Origin: Pseudomonas sp. TH43
Lineage (GTDB): Bacteria > Pseudomonadota > Gammaproteobacteria > Pseudomonadales > Pseudomonadaceae
NCBI RefSeq assembly: GCF_016650635.1
Contig: NZ_JAEKFI010000003.1
Location: forward strand, 434,001 to 498,000
Direction of reading: 5' to 3'
DNA length: 64,000 nucleotides
The position numbers and the translations under genes were made by a program. Each line of letters begins with the position of its first letter. The first letter of the stretch is position 1. Under the pieces are notes generated by a model. It had not been told where the DNA came from. It did not search any database and saw only the letters and a program-made list of their open reading frames with translations. Below, piece after piece: positions 9,571-18,432 of the stretch.

Positions 9571-9580
9571 TTGTATACAA
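9571..9580. promoter_or_regulatory. Palindromic operator candidate TTGTATACAA, copy 1
   Basis: A perfect 10-bp palindrome within TTTGTATACAATAA, 94 bp upstream of the GlcG-like start. An identical palindrome occurs 138 bp away at 9709. The protein that binds it is not identifiable here. Confidence 0.5.
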
Positions 9581-9708
9581 TAATTCTCGAAAAGCGCCAC
9601 ATGCGACGAAAAGCCACAGTCAGACAGGCTTCCGACGAATGAAACAGGCGCTTGAGAAAATGGATTGACCTGCGCCGTCCGCCGTGAATACACTCTGCGC
9701 AAAGCCAC

Positions 9709-9718
9709 TTGTATACAA
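9709..9718. promoter_or_regulatory. Palindromic operator candidate TTGTATACAA, copy 2
   Basis: The second perfect copy of the palindrome, within CTTGTATACAATTA, 27 bp before the gcl start. That position overlaps where a gcl promoter or leader would lie. Confidence 0.5.
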
Positions 9719-9745
9719 TTACAAAACGTAAAGAGGCACAAAACC

Positions 9746-11521
9746 ATGAGCAAAATGAGAGCAATCGAAGCCGCCGTTCTGGTGATGCGCCGTGAAGGGG
9801 TTGATACCGCTTTTGGCATCCCGGGCGCTGCCATCAACCCGCTGTACTCCGCCTTGCAAAAAGTCGGTGGCATCGATCACGTCCTTGCTCGCCACGTTGA
9901 AGGCGCCTCGCACATGGCCGAGGGCTACACCCGCACCAAGGCCGGCAACATCGGCGTGTGCATCGGCACTTCCGGCCCAGCCGGTACCGACATGGTCACC
10001 GGGCTCTACAGCGCCTCGGCCGACTCGATTCCAATCCTCTGCATTACCGGCCAGGCACCCCGCGCCCGTATGCACAAGGAAGACTTCCAGGCGGTTGACA
10101 TCACCAGCATCGTCAAGCCAGTCACCAAGTGGGCGACCACTGTTCTGGAGCCGGGCCAAGTGCCTTACGCGTTCCAGAAAGCGTTCTTCGAAATGCGCTC
10201 CGGCCGTCCAGGCCCAGTGCTGATCGACCTGCCGTTCGACGTGCAGATGGCCGAAATCGAATTCGACATCGACGCCTACCAGCCGCTGCCGCTGGCCAAG
10301 CCAACCGCTACCCGCGTGCAAGTCGAAAAGGCTTTGGCTCTGCTTGATCAGGCCGAGCGTCCATTGCTGGTCGCCGGTGGCGGCATCATCAACGCCGACG
10401 CCAGCGACCTGCTGGTCGAATTCGCTGAGCTGACCGGCATCCCGGTTATCCCGACCCTGATGGGCTGGGGCACCATCCCGGACGATCACCCGTTGATGGT
10501 CGGCATGGTCGGTCTGCAGACTTCGCACCGTTACGGCAACGCCACGATGCTGAAATCCGACGTGGTGTTGGGTATCGGTAACCGTTGGGCTAACCGCCAC
10601 ACCGGTTCGGTTGACGTTTACACCGAAGGCCGCAAGTTCATTCACGTCGACATAGAAGGCACGCAGATCGGTCGTGTGTTCACCCCGGATCTGGGCATCG
10701 TTTCCGACGCCGCCGCTGCGCTGACCGTGTTCATCGAAGTGGCCCGTGAATGGCAAGCCGCCGGCAAGCTGAAAAACCGCAGTGCCTGGCTGCAAGACTG
10801 CCAGCAGCGCAAAGCCAGCCTGCATCGCAAGACCCACTTCGACAACGTGCCGGTGAAACCGCAGCGCGTTTACGAAGAAATGAACCAGGTGTTCGGCAAG
10901 GACACCTGCTACGTCAGCACCATTGGTCTGTCGCAGATTGCCGGCGCGCAGTTCCTGCACGTCTACAAGCCGCGTCACTGGATCAACTGTGGTCAGGCGG
11001 GCCCATTGGGCTGGACCATTCCGGCAGCGCTGGGCGTGGTCAAGGCCGATCCGAGCCGGAAAGTCGTGGCCCTGTCGGGGGACTATGACTTCCAGTTCAT
11101 GATCGAAGAACTGGCGGTCGGCGCTCAGTTCAAACTGCCGTACATCCACGTCGTGGTGAACAACTCGTACCTGGGTCTGATCCGTCAGGCACAGCGCGGG
11201 TTCGAAATGGACTACTGCGTGCAGCTGTCCTTCGATAACCTCAACGCGCCGGAACTCAACGGTTACGGTGTTGACCACGTCGCAGTGGCTGAAGGCCTGG
11301 GCTGTAAGGCACTGCGTGTGTTCGAACCATCGGAAATCGCCCCTGCCCTGCGCAAGGCCGAACAGATGATCGAAGAGTTCAAGGTACCGGTGATCGTCGA
11401 GATCATTCTGGAGCGTGTGACCAACATATCCATGGGCACCGAGATCAACGCCGTCAACGAGTTCGAAGACCTGGCGCTGGTCGGCAACGATGCGCCAACG
11501 GCGATTTCGCTGCTTGATTAA
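9746..11521 (+). CDS. gcl: Glyoxylate carboligase (tartronate-semialdehyde synthase)
   Basis: A thiamine-diphosphate enzyme that joins two glyoxylates into tartronate semialdehyde and CO2. The 591 residues match the 593-residue E. coli enzyme. The N-terminal Pyr domain has [15 protein letters not shown] and [15 protein letters not shown]; Val51 in the RHVEG segment stands where most ThDP enzymes have glutamate, a known peculiarity of Gcl. The C-terminal PP domain has the ThDP/Mg motif [15 protein letters not shown] ... NNSYLGLI. The ATG at 9746 ([11 protein letters not shown]) fits family length. It is the first gene of the gcl-hyi-glxR-kinase-pyk group. Confidence 0.97.
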   Translation: MSKMRAIEAAVLVMRREGVDTAFGIPGAAINPLYSALQKVGGIDHVLARHVEGASHMAEGYTRTKAGNIGVCIGTSGPAGTDMVTGLYSASADSIPILCITGQAPRARMHKEDFQAVDITSIVKPVTKWATTVLEPGQVPYAFQKAFFEMRSGRPGPVLIDLPFDVQMAEIEFDIDAYQPLPLAKPTATRVQVEKALALLDQAERPLLVAGGGIINADASDLLVEFAELTGIPVIPTLMGWGTIPDDHPLMVGMVGLQTSHRYGNATMLKSDVVLGIGNRWANRHTGSVDVYTEGRKFIHVDIEGTQIGRVFTPDLGIVSDAAAALTVFIEVAREWQAAGKLKNRSAWLQDCQQRKASLHRKTHFDNVPVKPQRVYEEMNQVFGKDTCYVSTIGLSQIAGAQFLHVYKPRHWINCGQAGPLGWTIPAALGVVKADPSRKVVALSGDYDFQFMIEELAVGAQFKLPYIHVVVNNSYLGLIRQAQRGFEMDYCVQLSFDNLNAPELNGYGVDHVAVAEGLGCKALRVFEPSEIAPALRKAEQMIEEFKVPVIVEIILERVTNISMGTEINAVNEFEDLALVGNDAPTAISLLD

Positions 11522-11554
11522 CTGCTGACCGCTCCCTCTGTAGGAGTGAGCTGA

Positions 11555-11686
11555 TGTGGCGAGGGGATTTATCCCCGTTAGGTCGCGAAGCGGCCTCAAA
11601 ACCGAAAACCGCGGAATATCAGGAACACCGCGCAAATTGGTTCACGACTGCTTCGCAGCCGAACGGGGATAAATCCCCTCGCCACA
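11555..11686. repeat. Large palindromic repeat, GGCGAGGGG family, nested in a REP remnant
   Basis: Inverted 25-nt arms (core GGCGAGGGGATTTATCCCC) enclose about 80 nt. The element sits inside REP half-sites: TAGGAGTGAGC at 11541-11551 and AGGCTCGCTCCCACA at 11688-11702. It fills the gcl-hyi gap. A second family member is at 51338. Confidence 0.85.
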
Positions 11687-11735
11687 CAGGCTCGCTCCCA
11701 CAAGGGGAACCTCACAAGATTTACGGGAGACCACC

Positions 11736-12518
11736 ATGCCGCGTTTCGCAGCCAACCTGTCCATGCTGTTCACCGAACAGGATTTCCTTGCCCGTTTCGA
11801 CGCCGCCGCCAAGGCCGGTTTCAGCGGTGTCGAGTACCTGTTCCCGTACGACTTCAGCTCCGCTGAAATCAAGGCCAAGCTCGACGCCAACGGTCTGACC
11901 CAAGTGCTGTTCAACCTGCCGGCCGGTGACTGGGCCAAGGGCGAGCGCGGTATCGCGTGCCTGCCGGATCGCGTTGAAGAGTTCCGTGCCGGTGTTGACC
12001 TGGCCATCGCTTACGCGCAAGTGCTGGGCAACACCCAGATCAACTGCCTGGCCGGTATCCGTCCACAAGGCGTTGACGATGCCACCGTTGAAAAAACCTT
12101 CGTCGCCAACCTGAAATACGCCGCCGAGAAGTTGCAAGCCGTCGGTATCAAACTGGTGATGGAAGCGATCAACACCCGCGACATCCCGGGCTTCTACCTG
12201 AACAACACGGCGCAAGCCCTGTCGATTCGCGAGCAGGTCGGCAGCGCCAATCTGTTCCTGCAATACGACATCTATCACATGCAAATCATGGAAGGCGATC
12301 TGGCCCGCACCCTGCAATCGCACCTGGGCGAGATCAACCACGTGCAGCTCGCGGATAACCCGGGGCGCAACGAACCAGGTACCGGTGAAATCAACTATCG
12401 CTTCCTGTTCGAACACCTCGACCGCATCGGTTATCAGGGTTGGGTCGGTTGCGAATACAAGCCGCTGACCACCACCGAAGCAGGCCTCGGCTGGTTGAAA
12501 ACCCACAACGCAATTTAA
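11736..12518 (+). CDS. hyi: Hydroxypyruvate isomerase
   Basis: A 260-residue TIM-barrel enzyme of the xylose-isomerase-like family that interconverts hydroxypyruvate and tartronate semialdehyde. Family features include the N-terminal FAANLSMLFTE, the motif FSGVEYLFPYDF, metal and substrate residues in LVMEAINTRDIPGFYL and YDIYHMQIMEGDLA, and HVQLADNPGRNEPGTGEINY. E. coli Hyi has 258 residues. GGGAGA precedes the ATG. It follows gcl across a repeat-filled gap of about 210 bp and belongs to the same pathway. Confidence 0.95.
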   Translation: MPRFAANLSMLFTEQDFLARFDAAAKAGFSGVEYLFPYDFSSAEIKAKLDANGLTQVLFNLPAGDWAKGERGIACLPDRVEEFRAGVDLAIAYAQVLGNTQINCLAGIRPQGVDDATVEKTFVANLKYAAEKLQAVGIKLVMEAINTRDIPGFYLNNTAQALSIREQVGSANLFLQYDIYHMQIMEGDLARTLQSHLGEINHVQLADNPGRNEPGTGEINYRFLFEHLDRIGYQGWVGCEYKPLTTTEAGLGWLKTHNAI

Positions 12519-12535
12519 GAACACTGCAAAACCCT

Positions 12536-12625
12536 TGTGGGAGCGAGCCTGCTCGCGAATGCGGTGGTTCAGTCAACACGGATATTGAATGTTCCACCGC
12601 ATTCGCGAGCAGGCTCGCTCCCACA
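12536..12625. repeat. REPIN, GAGCGAGC subtype, with extended stem
   Basis: Inverted REP arms with core GAGCGAGCCTGCTCGCGAA. The arms extend beyond the usual REP by a further GCGGTGG/CCACCGC pairing, giving an unusually long stem. It lies in the hyi-glxR gap. Confidence 0.88.
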
Positions 12626-12678
12626 TAAAAGCAGCTCCCCTATTTGCTTGAGCAAGACAAAAACAAGAGGATTTTCTC

Positions 12679-13572
12679 ATGGCTAAAATCGGATTTATCG
12701 GCACCGGCATCATGGGCCACCCAATGGCGGCGAACCTGCAGAAAGCCGGTCACAGCCTGTTCCTGTCGCAACACCACGACGCCGCGCCTGCCGATCTGGT
12801 GGCCGCTGGTGCCGTCGCCCTGGCCAACCCGCGCGAAGTCGCGCAGGAAGCTGAATTCATCATCGTCATGGTGCCGGATACCCCACAGGTCGACGACGTG
12901 CTGTTCCGCGCCGACGGCGTTGCAGCGGGCCTGAGCAAAGGCAAAATCGTCATCGACATGAGCTCGATCTCGCCGACCGCCACCAAAGCCTTCGCCGCGA
13001 AGATCAACGAGAAAGGCGCGCAGTACCTCGACGCACCGGTATCCGGCGGTGAAGTCGGCGCCAAAGCCGCGACCCTGAGCATCATGATCGGTGGCGACGC
13101 CGATGCCTTCGAGCGCGCACTGCCGCTGTTCCAGGCCATGGGCAAGAACATCACTCTGGTCGGTGGCAATGGCGACGGTCAAACCGCCAAAGTCGCCAAC
13201 CAGATCATCGTCGCGCTGAACATTCAGGCCGTCGCTGAAGCGCTGCTGTTCGCCTCGAAAAACGGTGCCGATCCAGCCAAGGTGCGTGAGGCGCTGATGG
13301 GTGGTTTCGCCTCGTCGAAGATCCTCGAAGTACACGGCGAGCGCATGATCAAAGGCACCTTCGATCCAGGCTTCCGCATCAGCCTGCACCAGAAGGACCT
13401 GAACCTGGCCCTGCAAGGCGCCAAGGAGCTGAACATCAACCTGCCAAACACCGCCAATGCCCAGCAAGTGTTCAGCACCTGCGCAGCCATCGGTGGCAGC
13501 AACTGGGACCACTCGGCGCTGATCAAAGGCCTGGAACACATGGCCAACTTCTCGATCCGCGACAAAAAATAA
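12679..13572 (+). CDS. glxR: 2-hydroxy-3-oxopropionate (tartronate semialdehyde) reductase
   Basis: A 297-residue beta-hydroxyacid dehydrogenase that reduces tartronate semialdehyde to D-glycerate with NAD(P)H. The dinucleotide-binding motif is GFIGTGIMGHPMAANL at the N-terminus. The substrate-binding DAPVSGGEVGAKAATLSIM and the catalytic-lysine segment GDGQTAKVANQI are present, and the C-terminal helical domain is complete. AGAGGA is at ribosome-site distance. It follows hyi across a REPIN and supplies glycerate to the next gene's kinase. Confidence 0.95.
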   Translation: MAKIGFIGTGIMGHPMAANLQKAGHSLFLSQHHDAAPADLVAAGAVALANPREVAQEAEFIIVMVPDTPQVDDVLFRADGVAAGLSKGKIVIDMSSISPTATKAFAAKINEKGAQYLDAPVSGGEVGAKAATLSIMIGGDADAFERALPLFQAMGKNITLVGGNGDGQTAKVANQIIVALNIQAVAEALLFASKNGADPAKVREALMGGFASSKILEVHGERMIKGTFDPGFRISLHQKDLNLALQGAKELNINLPNTANAQQVFSTCAAIGGSNWDHSALIKGLEHMANFSIRDKK

Positions 13573-13598
13573 GCCTTGCCCCAAACCGCATCACCCCT

Positions 13599-13688
13599 TG
13601 TAGGAGCAAGGCTTGCCCGCGATTGCAGCACCTCGGTGCAGCAGAAACACCGCAGTGCCTGTTTCGCGGGCAAGCCTTGCTCCTACAA
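13599..13688. repeat. REPIN, GCAAGGCTTGC subtype
   Basis: Inverted arms with core GCAAGGCTTGCCCGCGA at each end of a 90-bp element between glxR and the glycerate kinase gene. Core and tail differ from the other REPs in this operon. Confidence 0.88.
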
Positions 13689-13739
13689 GGAATGTGCAAG
13701 TCTCGACATCTCCAATAACAAGAATTCCGGGAGCCCGCC

Positions 13740-15014
13740 ATGTCGGTCGATCCGCAACAACTGCTGCGCGAGCTGTTTGCCACAGCCATCGACGCGGCCC
13801 ATCCGCAGCAAGTCCTCGAAGCCCATCTGCCCGCCGACCGTAGCGGTCGAGTCATCGTCATCGGTGCCGGCAAAGCCGCCGCTGCCATGGCGCAAGTGGT
13901 CGAGAATTGCTGGGAAGGTGAAGTCTCTGGCCTGGTTGTGACCCGTTACGGCCACGGCGCCCCGTGCGAAAAAATCGAAGTGGTCGAAGCCGCGCATCCG
14001 GTGCCTGACGCTGCCGGTCTGGCCGTGGCCAAACGCGTGCTCGGACTGGTCAGCAATCTGACTGAAGACGACCGCGTGATCTTCCTGCTCTCCGGTGGCG
14101 GCTCTGCCCTGCTGGCGTTGCCGGCCGAAGGCATCACCCTCGCCGACAAGCAAGCGATCAACAAAGCCCTGCTCAAATCCGGCGCGACCATCGGCGAGAT
14201 GAACTGCGTGCGCAAGCACCTCTCGGCGATCAAGGGCGGCCGTCTCGGCAAGGCCTGCTGGCCTGCCACTGTCTACACCTACGCGATTTCCGATGTACCG
14301 GGCGACCTCGCCACGGTCATCGCTTCCGGCCCGACCGTGGCCGACCCGAGCACTTCGGCCGAAGCGCTGGCGATCCTCAAACGCTACAACATCGACGTCC
14401 CAGTGTCGGTGCGCAACTGGCTGCAAAGTCCGGCATCGGAAACCGTCAAACCGGGTGATCCCAGCCTCGCACGCAGTCATTTCCAGTTGATCGCCCGCCC
14501 TCAGCAGTCGCTGGATGCCGCCGCGGTGAAATGCCGCCAGGCCGGTTTCAGCACGCTGATCCTGGGCGACCTCGAAGGTGAATCGCGTGAAGTGGCGAAA
14601 GTCCACGCCGGCATCGCCCGCCAGATCATCAACCACGGTCAGCCATTGGCGGCGCCGTGCGTGATCCTCTCTGGCGGCGAAACCACCGTGACCGTACGCG
14701 GCAATGGCCGTGGCGGACGTAACGCCGAATTCCTCCTGAGCCTCACCGACAGCCTCAAGGGCCAGCCCGGCGTCTACGCCCTGGCCGGTGACACCGACGG
14801 CATCGACGGCTCGGAAGACAACGCCGGCGCGATCATGACCCCGGACACCTACGCCCGCGCCGCCGCCCTCGGTTTGAGCGCCAGCGACGAGCTGGATAAC
14901 AACAACGGCTACGGCTATTTCGAGGCGCTCGATGCGCTGATCGTCACCGAGCCGACCCGCACCAACGTCAACGACTTCCGCGCCATTCTGATTCTCGAGA
15001 GTTCTAAATCATGA
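13740..15014 (+). CDS. ttuD: Glycerate 2-kinase, MOFRL family (often labelled hydroxypyruvate reductase TtuD)
   Basis: A 424-residue kinase that phosphorylates glycerate to 2-phosphoglycerate. The N-terminal domain has VIVIGAGKAAAAMAQVVE, AAHPVPDAAG and the glycine-rich LLSGGGSALLALPAEG. NCVRKHLSAIKGGRLGK is the strongly conserved GckA/TtuD signature. The C-terminal MOFRL domain has ILSGGETTVTVRGNGRGGRNAEF and LAGDTDGIDG. The historical TtuD name implies a reductase, but no NAD-binding fold is visible. A 4-bp ATGA overlap with pyk indicates coupling, so 2-phosphoglycerate formed here can run to pyruvate. Confidence 0.92.
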   Translation: MSVDPQQLLRELFATAIDAAHPQQVLEAHLPADRSGRVIVIGAGKAAAAMAQVVENCWEGEVSGLVVTRYGHGAPCEKIEVVEAAHPVPDAAGLAVAKRVLGLVSNLTEDDRVIFLLSGGGSALLALPAEGITLADKQAINKALLKSGATIGEMNCVRKHLSAIKGGRLGKACWPATVYTYAISDVPGDLATVIASGPTVADPSTSAEALAILKRYNIDVPVSVRNWLQSPASETVKPGDPSLARSHFQLIARPQQSLDAAAVKCRQAGFSTLILGDLEGESREVAKVHAGIARQIINHGQPLAAPCVILSGGETTVTVRGNGRGGRNAEFLLSLTDSLKGQPGVYALAGDTDGIDGSEDNAGAIMTPDTYARAAALGLSASDELDNNNGYGYFEALDALIVTEPTRTNVNDFRAILILESSKS

Positions 15015-16426
15015 CGCCTGATAAAAAGGTCAAAATCCTCGCCACCCTCGGGCCTGCTGTCGATGGCATCGACGACATCCGTGAACTGGTCGAGGCCGGG
15101 GTCAATATCTTCCGCCTGAACTTCAGCCACGGCGATCACGCCGACCACGCCAAGCGCTATCAATGGATCCGCGAAGTCGAGCGTCAGCTCAACTATCCGC
15201 TGGGCATCCTGATGGACCTGCAAGGGCCGAAACTGCGCGTTGGCAAGTTTGCTGACGGCAAGGTTCAATTGCATCGCGGTCAGGCGTTTCGTCTTGATCT
15301 CGACGCCACACCGGGCGATGAACGCCGGGTAAACCTGCCGCACCCGGAGATCATTGCGGCGCTGGAAGCGGGCATGGATCTGCTGCTCGACGACGGCAAA
15401 CTGCGTCTGCGCGTAGTGACCAAATACAACGATGCGATCGACACCACCGTGCTCAACGGCGGCGAACTGTCGGACCGCAAAGGGGTGAACGTGCCGCAAG
15501 CAGTGCTCGACCTCAGCCCGCTGACCGCCAAGGATCGCCGCGACCTGAGCTTCGGTCTGGAGCTGGGCGTGGATTGGGTTGCGCTGTCGTTTGTGCAGCG
15601 TCCGCAGGACATCATCGAAGCCCGCGAATTGATCGGCGACAAAGCCTTTTTGATGGCGAAAATCGAGAAGCCTTCAGCCGTTGAGCAACTGCGTGAAATC
15701 GCCGAGCTGAGCGACGCGATCATGGTGGCCCGTGGCGACCTTGGCGTGGAAGTACCGGCCGAGAGCGTGCCGCAGATCCAGAAAAACATCATCACCACTT
15801 GCCGCGAACTGGGTAAACCGGTGGTGGTAGCGACGCAGATGCTCGAGTCGATGCGCTTCTCCCCTGCCCCGACCCGCGCGGAGGTGACCGACGTTGCCAA
15901 CGCCGTGGCCGAGGGTGCTGACGCGGTGATGCTGTCGGCGGAAACCGCCTCTGGTGAATACCCGCTGGAAGCCGTGCAGATGATGAGCAAGATCATTCGC
16001 CAGGTTGAGAACGGCCCGGACTATCAGACTCAGCTCGACGTGAGCCGACCGAAAGCCGAAGCGACTGTTTCCGATGCAATCAGCTGCGCGATCCGTCGCA
16101 TCAGCAATGTGCTGCCGGTGGCGGTGCTGGTCAATTACAGCGAGTCGGGGGCTTCGAGTTTGCGTGCATCGCGGGAACGGCCAAAAGCGCCGATCCTCAA
16201 TCTGACACCGAACCTGCAGACCGCACGCCGCTTGAGTGTGGCGTGGGGCATTCATTCGGTGGTCAACGATCGTCTGCGTCAGGTTGATGAGGTGTGTTCA
16301 ACCGCACTGGAAATCGCCCAGGCGCAAGGCATGGCCGAGCGTGGCGACACGCTGCTGATCACGGCGGGTGTGCCGTTCGGCCAGCCTGGATCGACTAACT
16401 CGCTGCGGATCGAAACACTGATTTAG
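15011..16426 (+). CDS. pyk: Pyruvate kinase
   Basis: Converts phosphoenolpyruvate and ADP to pyruvate and ATP. At 471 residues it is a standard short bacterial pyruvate kinase. Motifs include KILATLGPAVDG, NIFRLNFSHGDHADH, the active-site MAKIEKPSAVEQL (catalytic Lys) and the Mg-binding MVARGDLGVEVP, followed by VATQMLESM. The C-terminal allosteric domain ends in LLITAGVPFGQPGSTNSLRI. It overlaps the glycerate kinase gene by 4 bp, so this copy appears dedicated to, or co-induced with, glyoxylate use. Another pyruvate kinase would be expected elsewhere. Confidence 0.95.
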   Translation: MTPDKKVKILATLGPAVDGIDDIRELVEAGVNIFRLNFSHGDHADHAKRYQWIREVERQLNYPLGILMDLQGPKLRVGKFADGKVQLHRGQAFRLDLDATPGDERRVNLPHPEIIAALEAGMDLLLDDGKLRLRVVTKYNDAIDTTVLNGGELSDRKGVNVPQAVLDLSPLTAKDRRDLSFGLELGVDWVALSFVQRPQDIIEARELIGDKAFLMAKIEKPSAVEQLREIAELSDAIMVARGDLGVEVPAESVPQIQKNIITTCRELGKPVVVATQMLESMRFSPAPTRAEVTDVANAVAEGADAVMLSAETASGEYPLEAVQMMSKIIRQVENGPDYQTQLDVSRPKAEATVSDAISCAIRRISNVLPVAVLVNYSESGASSLRASRERPKAPILNLTPNLQTARRLSVAWGIHSVVNDRLRQVDEVCSTALEIAQAQGMAERGDTLLITAGVPFGQPGSTNSLRIETLI

Positions 16427-16442
16427 CGCCTGTCCCGGCCTC

Positions 16443-16536
16443 TTCGCGAGCAGGCTCGCTCCCACAGTTGATTTGTGTGCACCACAAACTCAATGACTGA
16501 ACAAAGATTCAATGTGGGAGCCAGCCTGCTGGCGAA
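16443..16536. repeat. Mixed REPIN with two different cores
   Basis: The left arm has core CGCGAGCAGGCTCGCTCCC. The right arm reads GGGAGCCAGCCTGCTGGCG, so the palindromic GAGC/GCTC is replaced by CAGC/GCTG. Each arm remains self-complementary. It lies between pyk and the urea transporter gene. Confidence 0.8.
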
Positions 16537-16573
16537 GCAGGCGACTCGGTTTCACTGACTTTTTAGAACTGCC

Positions 16574-17488
16574 ATGCCTGCCAACCATTTCAACACCCAC
16601 TGCCCCGACTGGGCCGAGGCTTTGCTCAACGGTTTCAGTCAAATATTCCTTCAGCGCCACCCGCTGTGCGGCTTGCTGTGCTTGCTGGCGATCCTGCTCA
16701 CCGCGCCGGTACTGTTTGCCGGTGCGCTGCTCGGTGCGGTCGCCGGATTGCTCACCGCGCAACGGCGCAACTACGCCAAGGCTGATCGCCAGGCTGGACT
16801 GTTCAGCTACAACGGCATCTTGCTCGGCCTGCTGCTGAGCCTGTATTTCCCCTGGTCGCCAATGCTGCCGCCACTGATTCTCGCCGCTGGCGGCTTGAGC
16901 GCGATGGTCACTCAGCAATGGCTCAAATATGTGTACCGCAGCCGCTCCATACCGGCCTACACCTCGCCTTTCGTGGCCATGAGCTGGGTCCTGCTGCTGT
17001 TCGCCGAGCCGTCGGCGCCGATGGCGCACATCGAGATGAACACGCTGAACCTGCTCGCCGCAGAACTGCGTGGCTTGGGCCAAGTGATGTTCCTCGGTCA
17101 TCCGCTGGCCGGCGCATTGATCGCCGTCGGTTTGCTGATCGCTGATCGCCGCGCGTTCTGCTGGGCGCTGCTGGCTTCGGCGATCGGCCTGGGCTCCAGT
17201 CTGCTGCACCACGAAAGCAGCACTGCGTTGCTCGGCCTCGGCAGTTACAACGCGGTGCTCGCCGCCCTCGCCTTCAGCAGTCAACGCCATCAACCGTGGC
17301 TGCCGCTGCTCGGCATCGTCCTGGCGCTGCTGGTCACGCCACTGTTCGCCGCCATCGGTCTGGCCACGCTGACCGCGCCATTCATCCTCGCCGGCTGGCT
17401 GATCCGCAGCGGCATTCAGATGCTCGGTAAAGCCAGCGTCGACAGCACGTCTTGCGCTCATGGGGAGAATCAACCTAGGCTGCGCTGA
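16574..17488 (+). CDS. Urea transporter (UT family)
   Basis: A 304-residue hydrophobic protein with about ten membrane helices in two similar halves, as in bacterial urea channels. The first half has FLQRHPLCGLLCLLAI, GALLGAVAGLLTA and the pore segment LFSYNGILLGLLLSL. The second half repeats it with FLGHPLAGALIAVGLLI, GSSLLHHES and LGLGSYNAVLAALAF. It should pass urea down its gradient for nitrogen use. No urease genes are in the window. The ATG lacks a clear ribosome site. The K+ channel start follows 21 bp downstream. Confidence 0.85.
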   Translation: MPANHFNTHCPDWAEALLNGFSQIFLQRHPLCGLLCLLAILLTAPVLFAGALLGAVAGLLTAQRRNYAKADRQAGLFSYNGILLGLLLSLYFPWSPMLPPLILAAGGLSAMVTQQWLKYVYRSRSIPAYTSPFVAMSWVLLLFAEPSAPMAHIEMNTLNLLAAELRGLGQVMFLGHPLAGALIAVGLLIADRRAFCWALLASAIGLGSSLLHHESSTALLGLGSYNAVLAALAFSSQRHQPWLPLLGIVLALLVTPLFAAIGLATLTAPFILAGWLIRSGIQMLGKASVDSTSCAHGENQPRLR

Positions 17489-17509
17489 TCTTTGATTCAG
17501 GCGTTTTCC

Positions 17510-18334
17510 ATGGACAGCAACAACAGTTGGCGTGAACGGCTTTACGTCATGATTTTTCAGAGCGACACCCTCGCCGGGCGTCGCTTCGACGGCATCCTGC
17601 TGTTGATCATCCTCGCCAGTCTGGTGATTGTGATGCTCGACAGTATCGACAGCGTTCACCGTAACTACGCCGATGTACTGGCCTACATCGAGTGGGGCTT
17701 CACGATCATCTTCCTCGGTGAGTACATCCTGCGTCTGTACTGCTCGCCCAAACCGCTGCGCTATGCCTTCAGCTTTTATGGGCTGGTGGATTTACTGGCG
17801 ATCGTGCCGGGCATCCTTGCGCTGTATTACAGCGATGCGCAGTACCTGCTGATCATCCGGATCATTCGGATGCTGCGGATTTTCCGCGTGCTCAAGCTCA
17901 GCCCGTACCTCAAACAAGCCAACTACCTGATGTCGGCACTGCGCGGCAGCAAGCAGAAGATCGTGGTGTTTCTGGTCAGCGTCTGCACGCTGGTGACAGT
18001 TTTCGGCACCTTGATGTACGTGATCGAAGGCCCCGAACATGGCTTCACCAGCATCCCGAAAGGCATCTATTGGGCTATCGTCACATTGACCACTGTGGGC
18101 TTCGGCGACATCGTGCCGAAAACGCCGCTGGGCCAGGTGATTTCGTCGCTGGTGATGATCACCGGTTATTCGATCATCGCCGTACCAACGGGTATTTTCA
18201 CCGCCGAACTGGCCAACGCCATGCGCGGCGAACAGCTGCAACACGACTGCCCCGTGTGCAAGAAAAACAGCCATGAGCATGGCGCGGCGTTCTGCTCGCG
18301 GTGTGGTAATGCCCTGTTCAAGAAATTGGAATAA
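17510..18334 (+). CDS. Voltage-gated potassium channel with C-terminal zinc ribbon
   Basis: A 274-residue six-helix ion channel subunit. The S4-like voltage sensor has spaced arginines (IIRIIRMLRIFRVLKLSP), and the pore carries the K+ selectivity filter TLTTVGFGDIVPKTP before the last helix. The short cytoplasmic tail ends in CPVC ... FCSRCG, two CxxC pairs forming a probable zinc ribbon. The ATG at 17510 is preferred over a TTG six codons upstream. It lies immediately downstream of the urea transporter and may share its transcript. Confidence 0.9.
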   Translation: MDSNNSWRERLYVMIFQSDTLAGRRFDGILLLIILASLVIVMLDSIDSVHRNYADVLAYIEWGFTIIFLGEYILRLYCSPKPLRYAFSFYGLVDLLAIVPGILALYYSDAQYLLIIRIIRMLRIFRVLKLSPYLKQANYLMSALRGSKQKIVVFLVSVCTLVTVFGTLMYVIEGPEHGFTSIPKGIYWAIVTLTTVGFGDIVPKTPLGQVISSLVMITGYSIIAVPTGIFTAELANAMRGEQLQHDCPVCKKNSHEHGAAFCSRCGNALFKKLE

Positions 18335-18432
18335 GCACAGAGCTTTTTAATCTTTAAACGACTATGCGCAGGCCGTTATAGTCAGTGGCAATTGAACATC
18401 ACCCCCCGCATAGACAAAACAAGGAATGCGCA

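Noticed and set aside
9719..11635. 638-codon open frame on the minus strand opposite gcl
   Set aside because: Shadow of GC-rich codon use; composition rich in His, Asp and Arg with no recognisable domain, while gcl on the plus strand is unmistakable.
13740..15014. Hydroxypyruvate reductase as product of ttuD
   Set aside because: Motifs are those of MOFRL glycerate 2-kinase; no NAD(P)-binding fold is visible.
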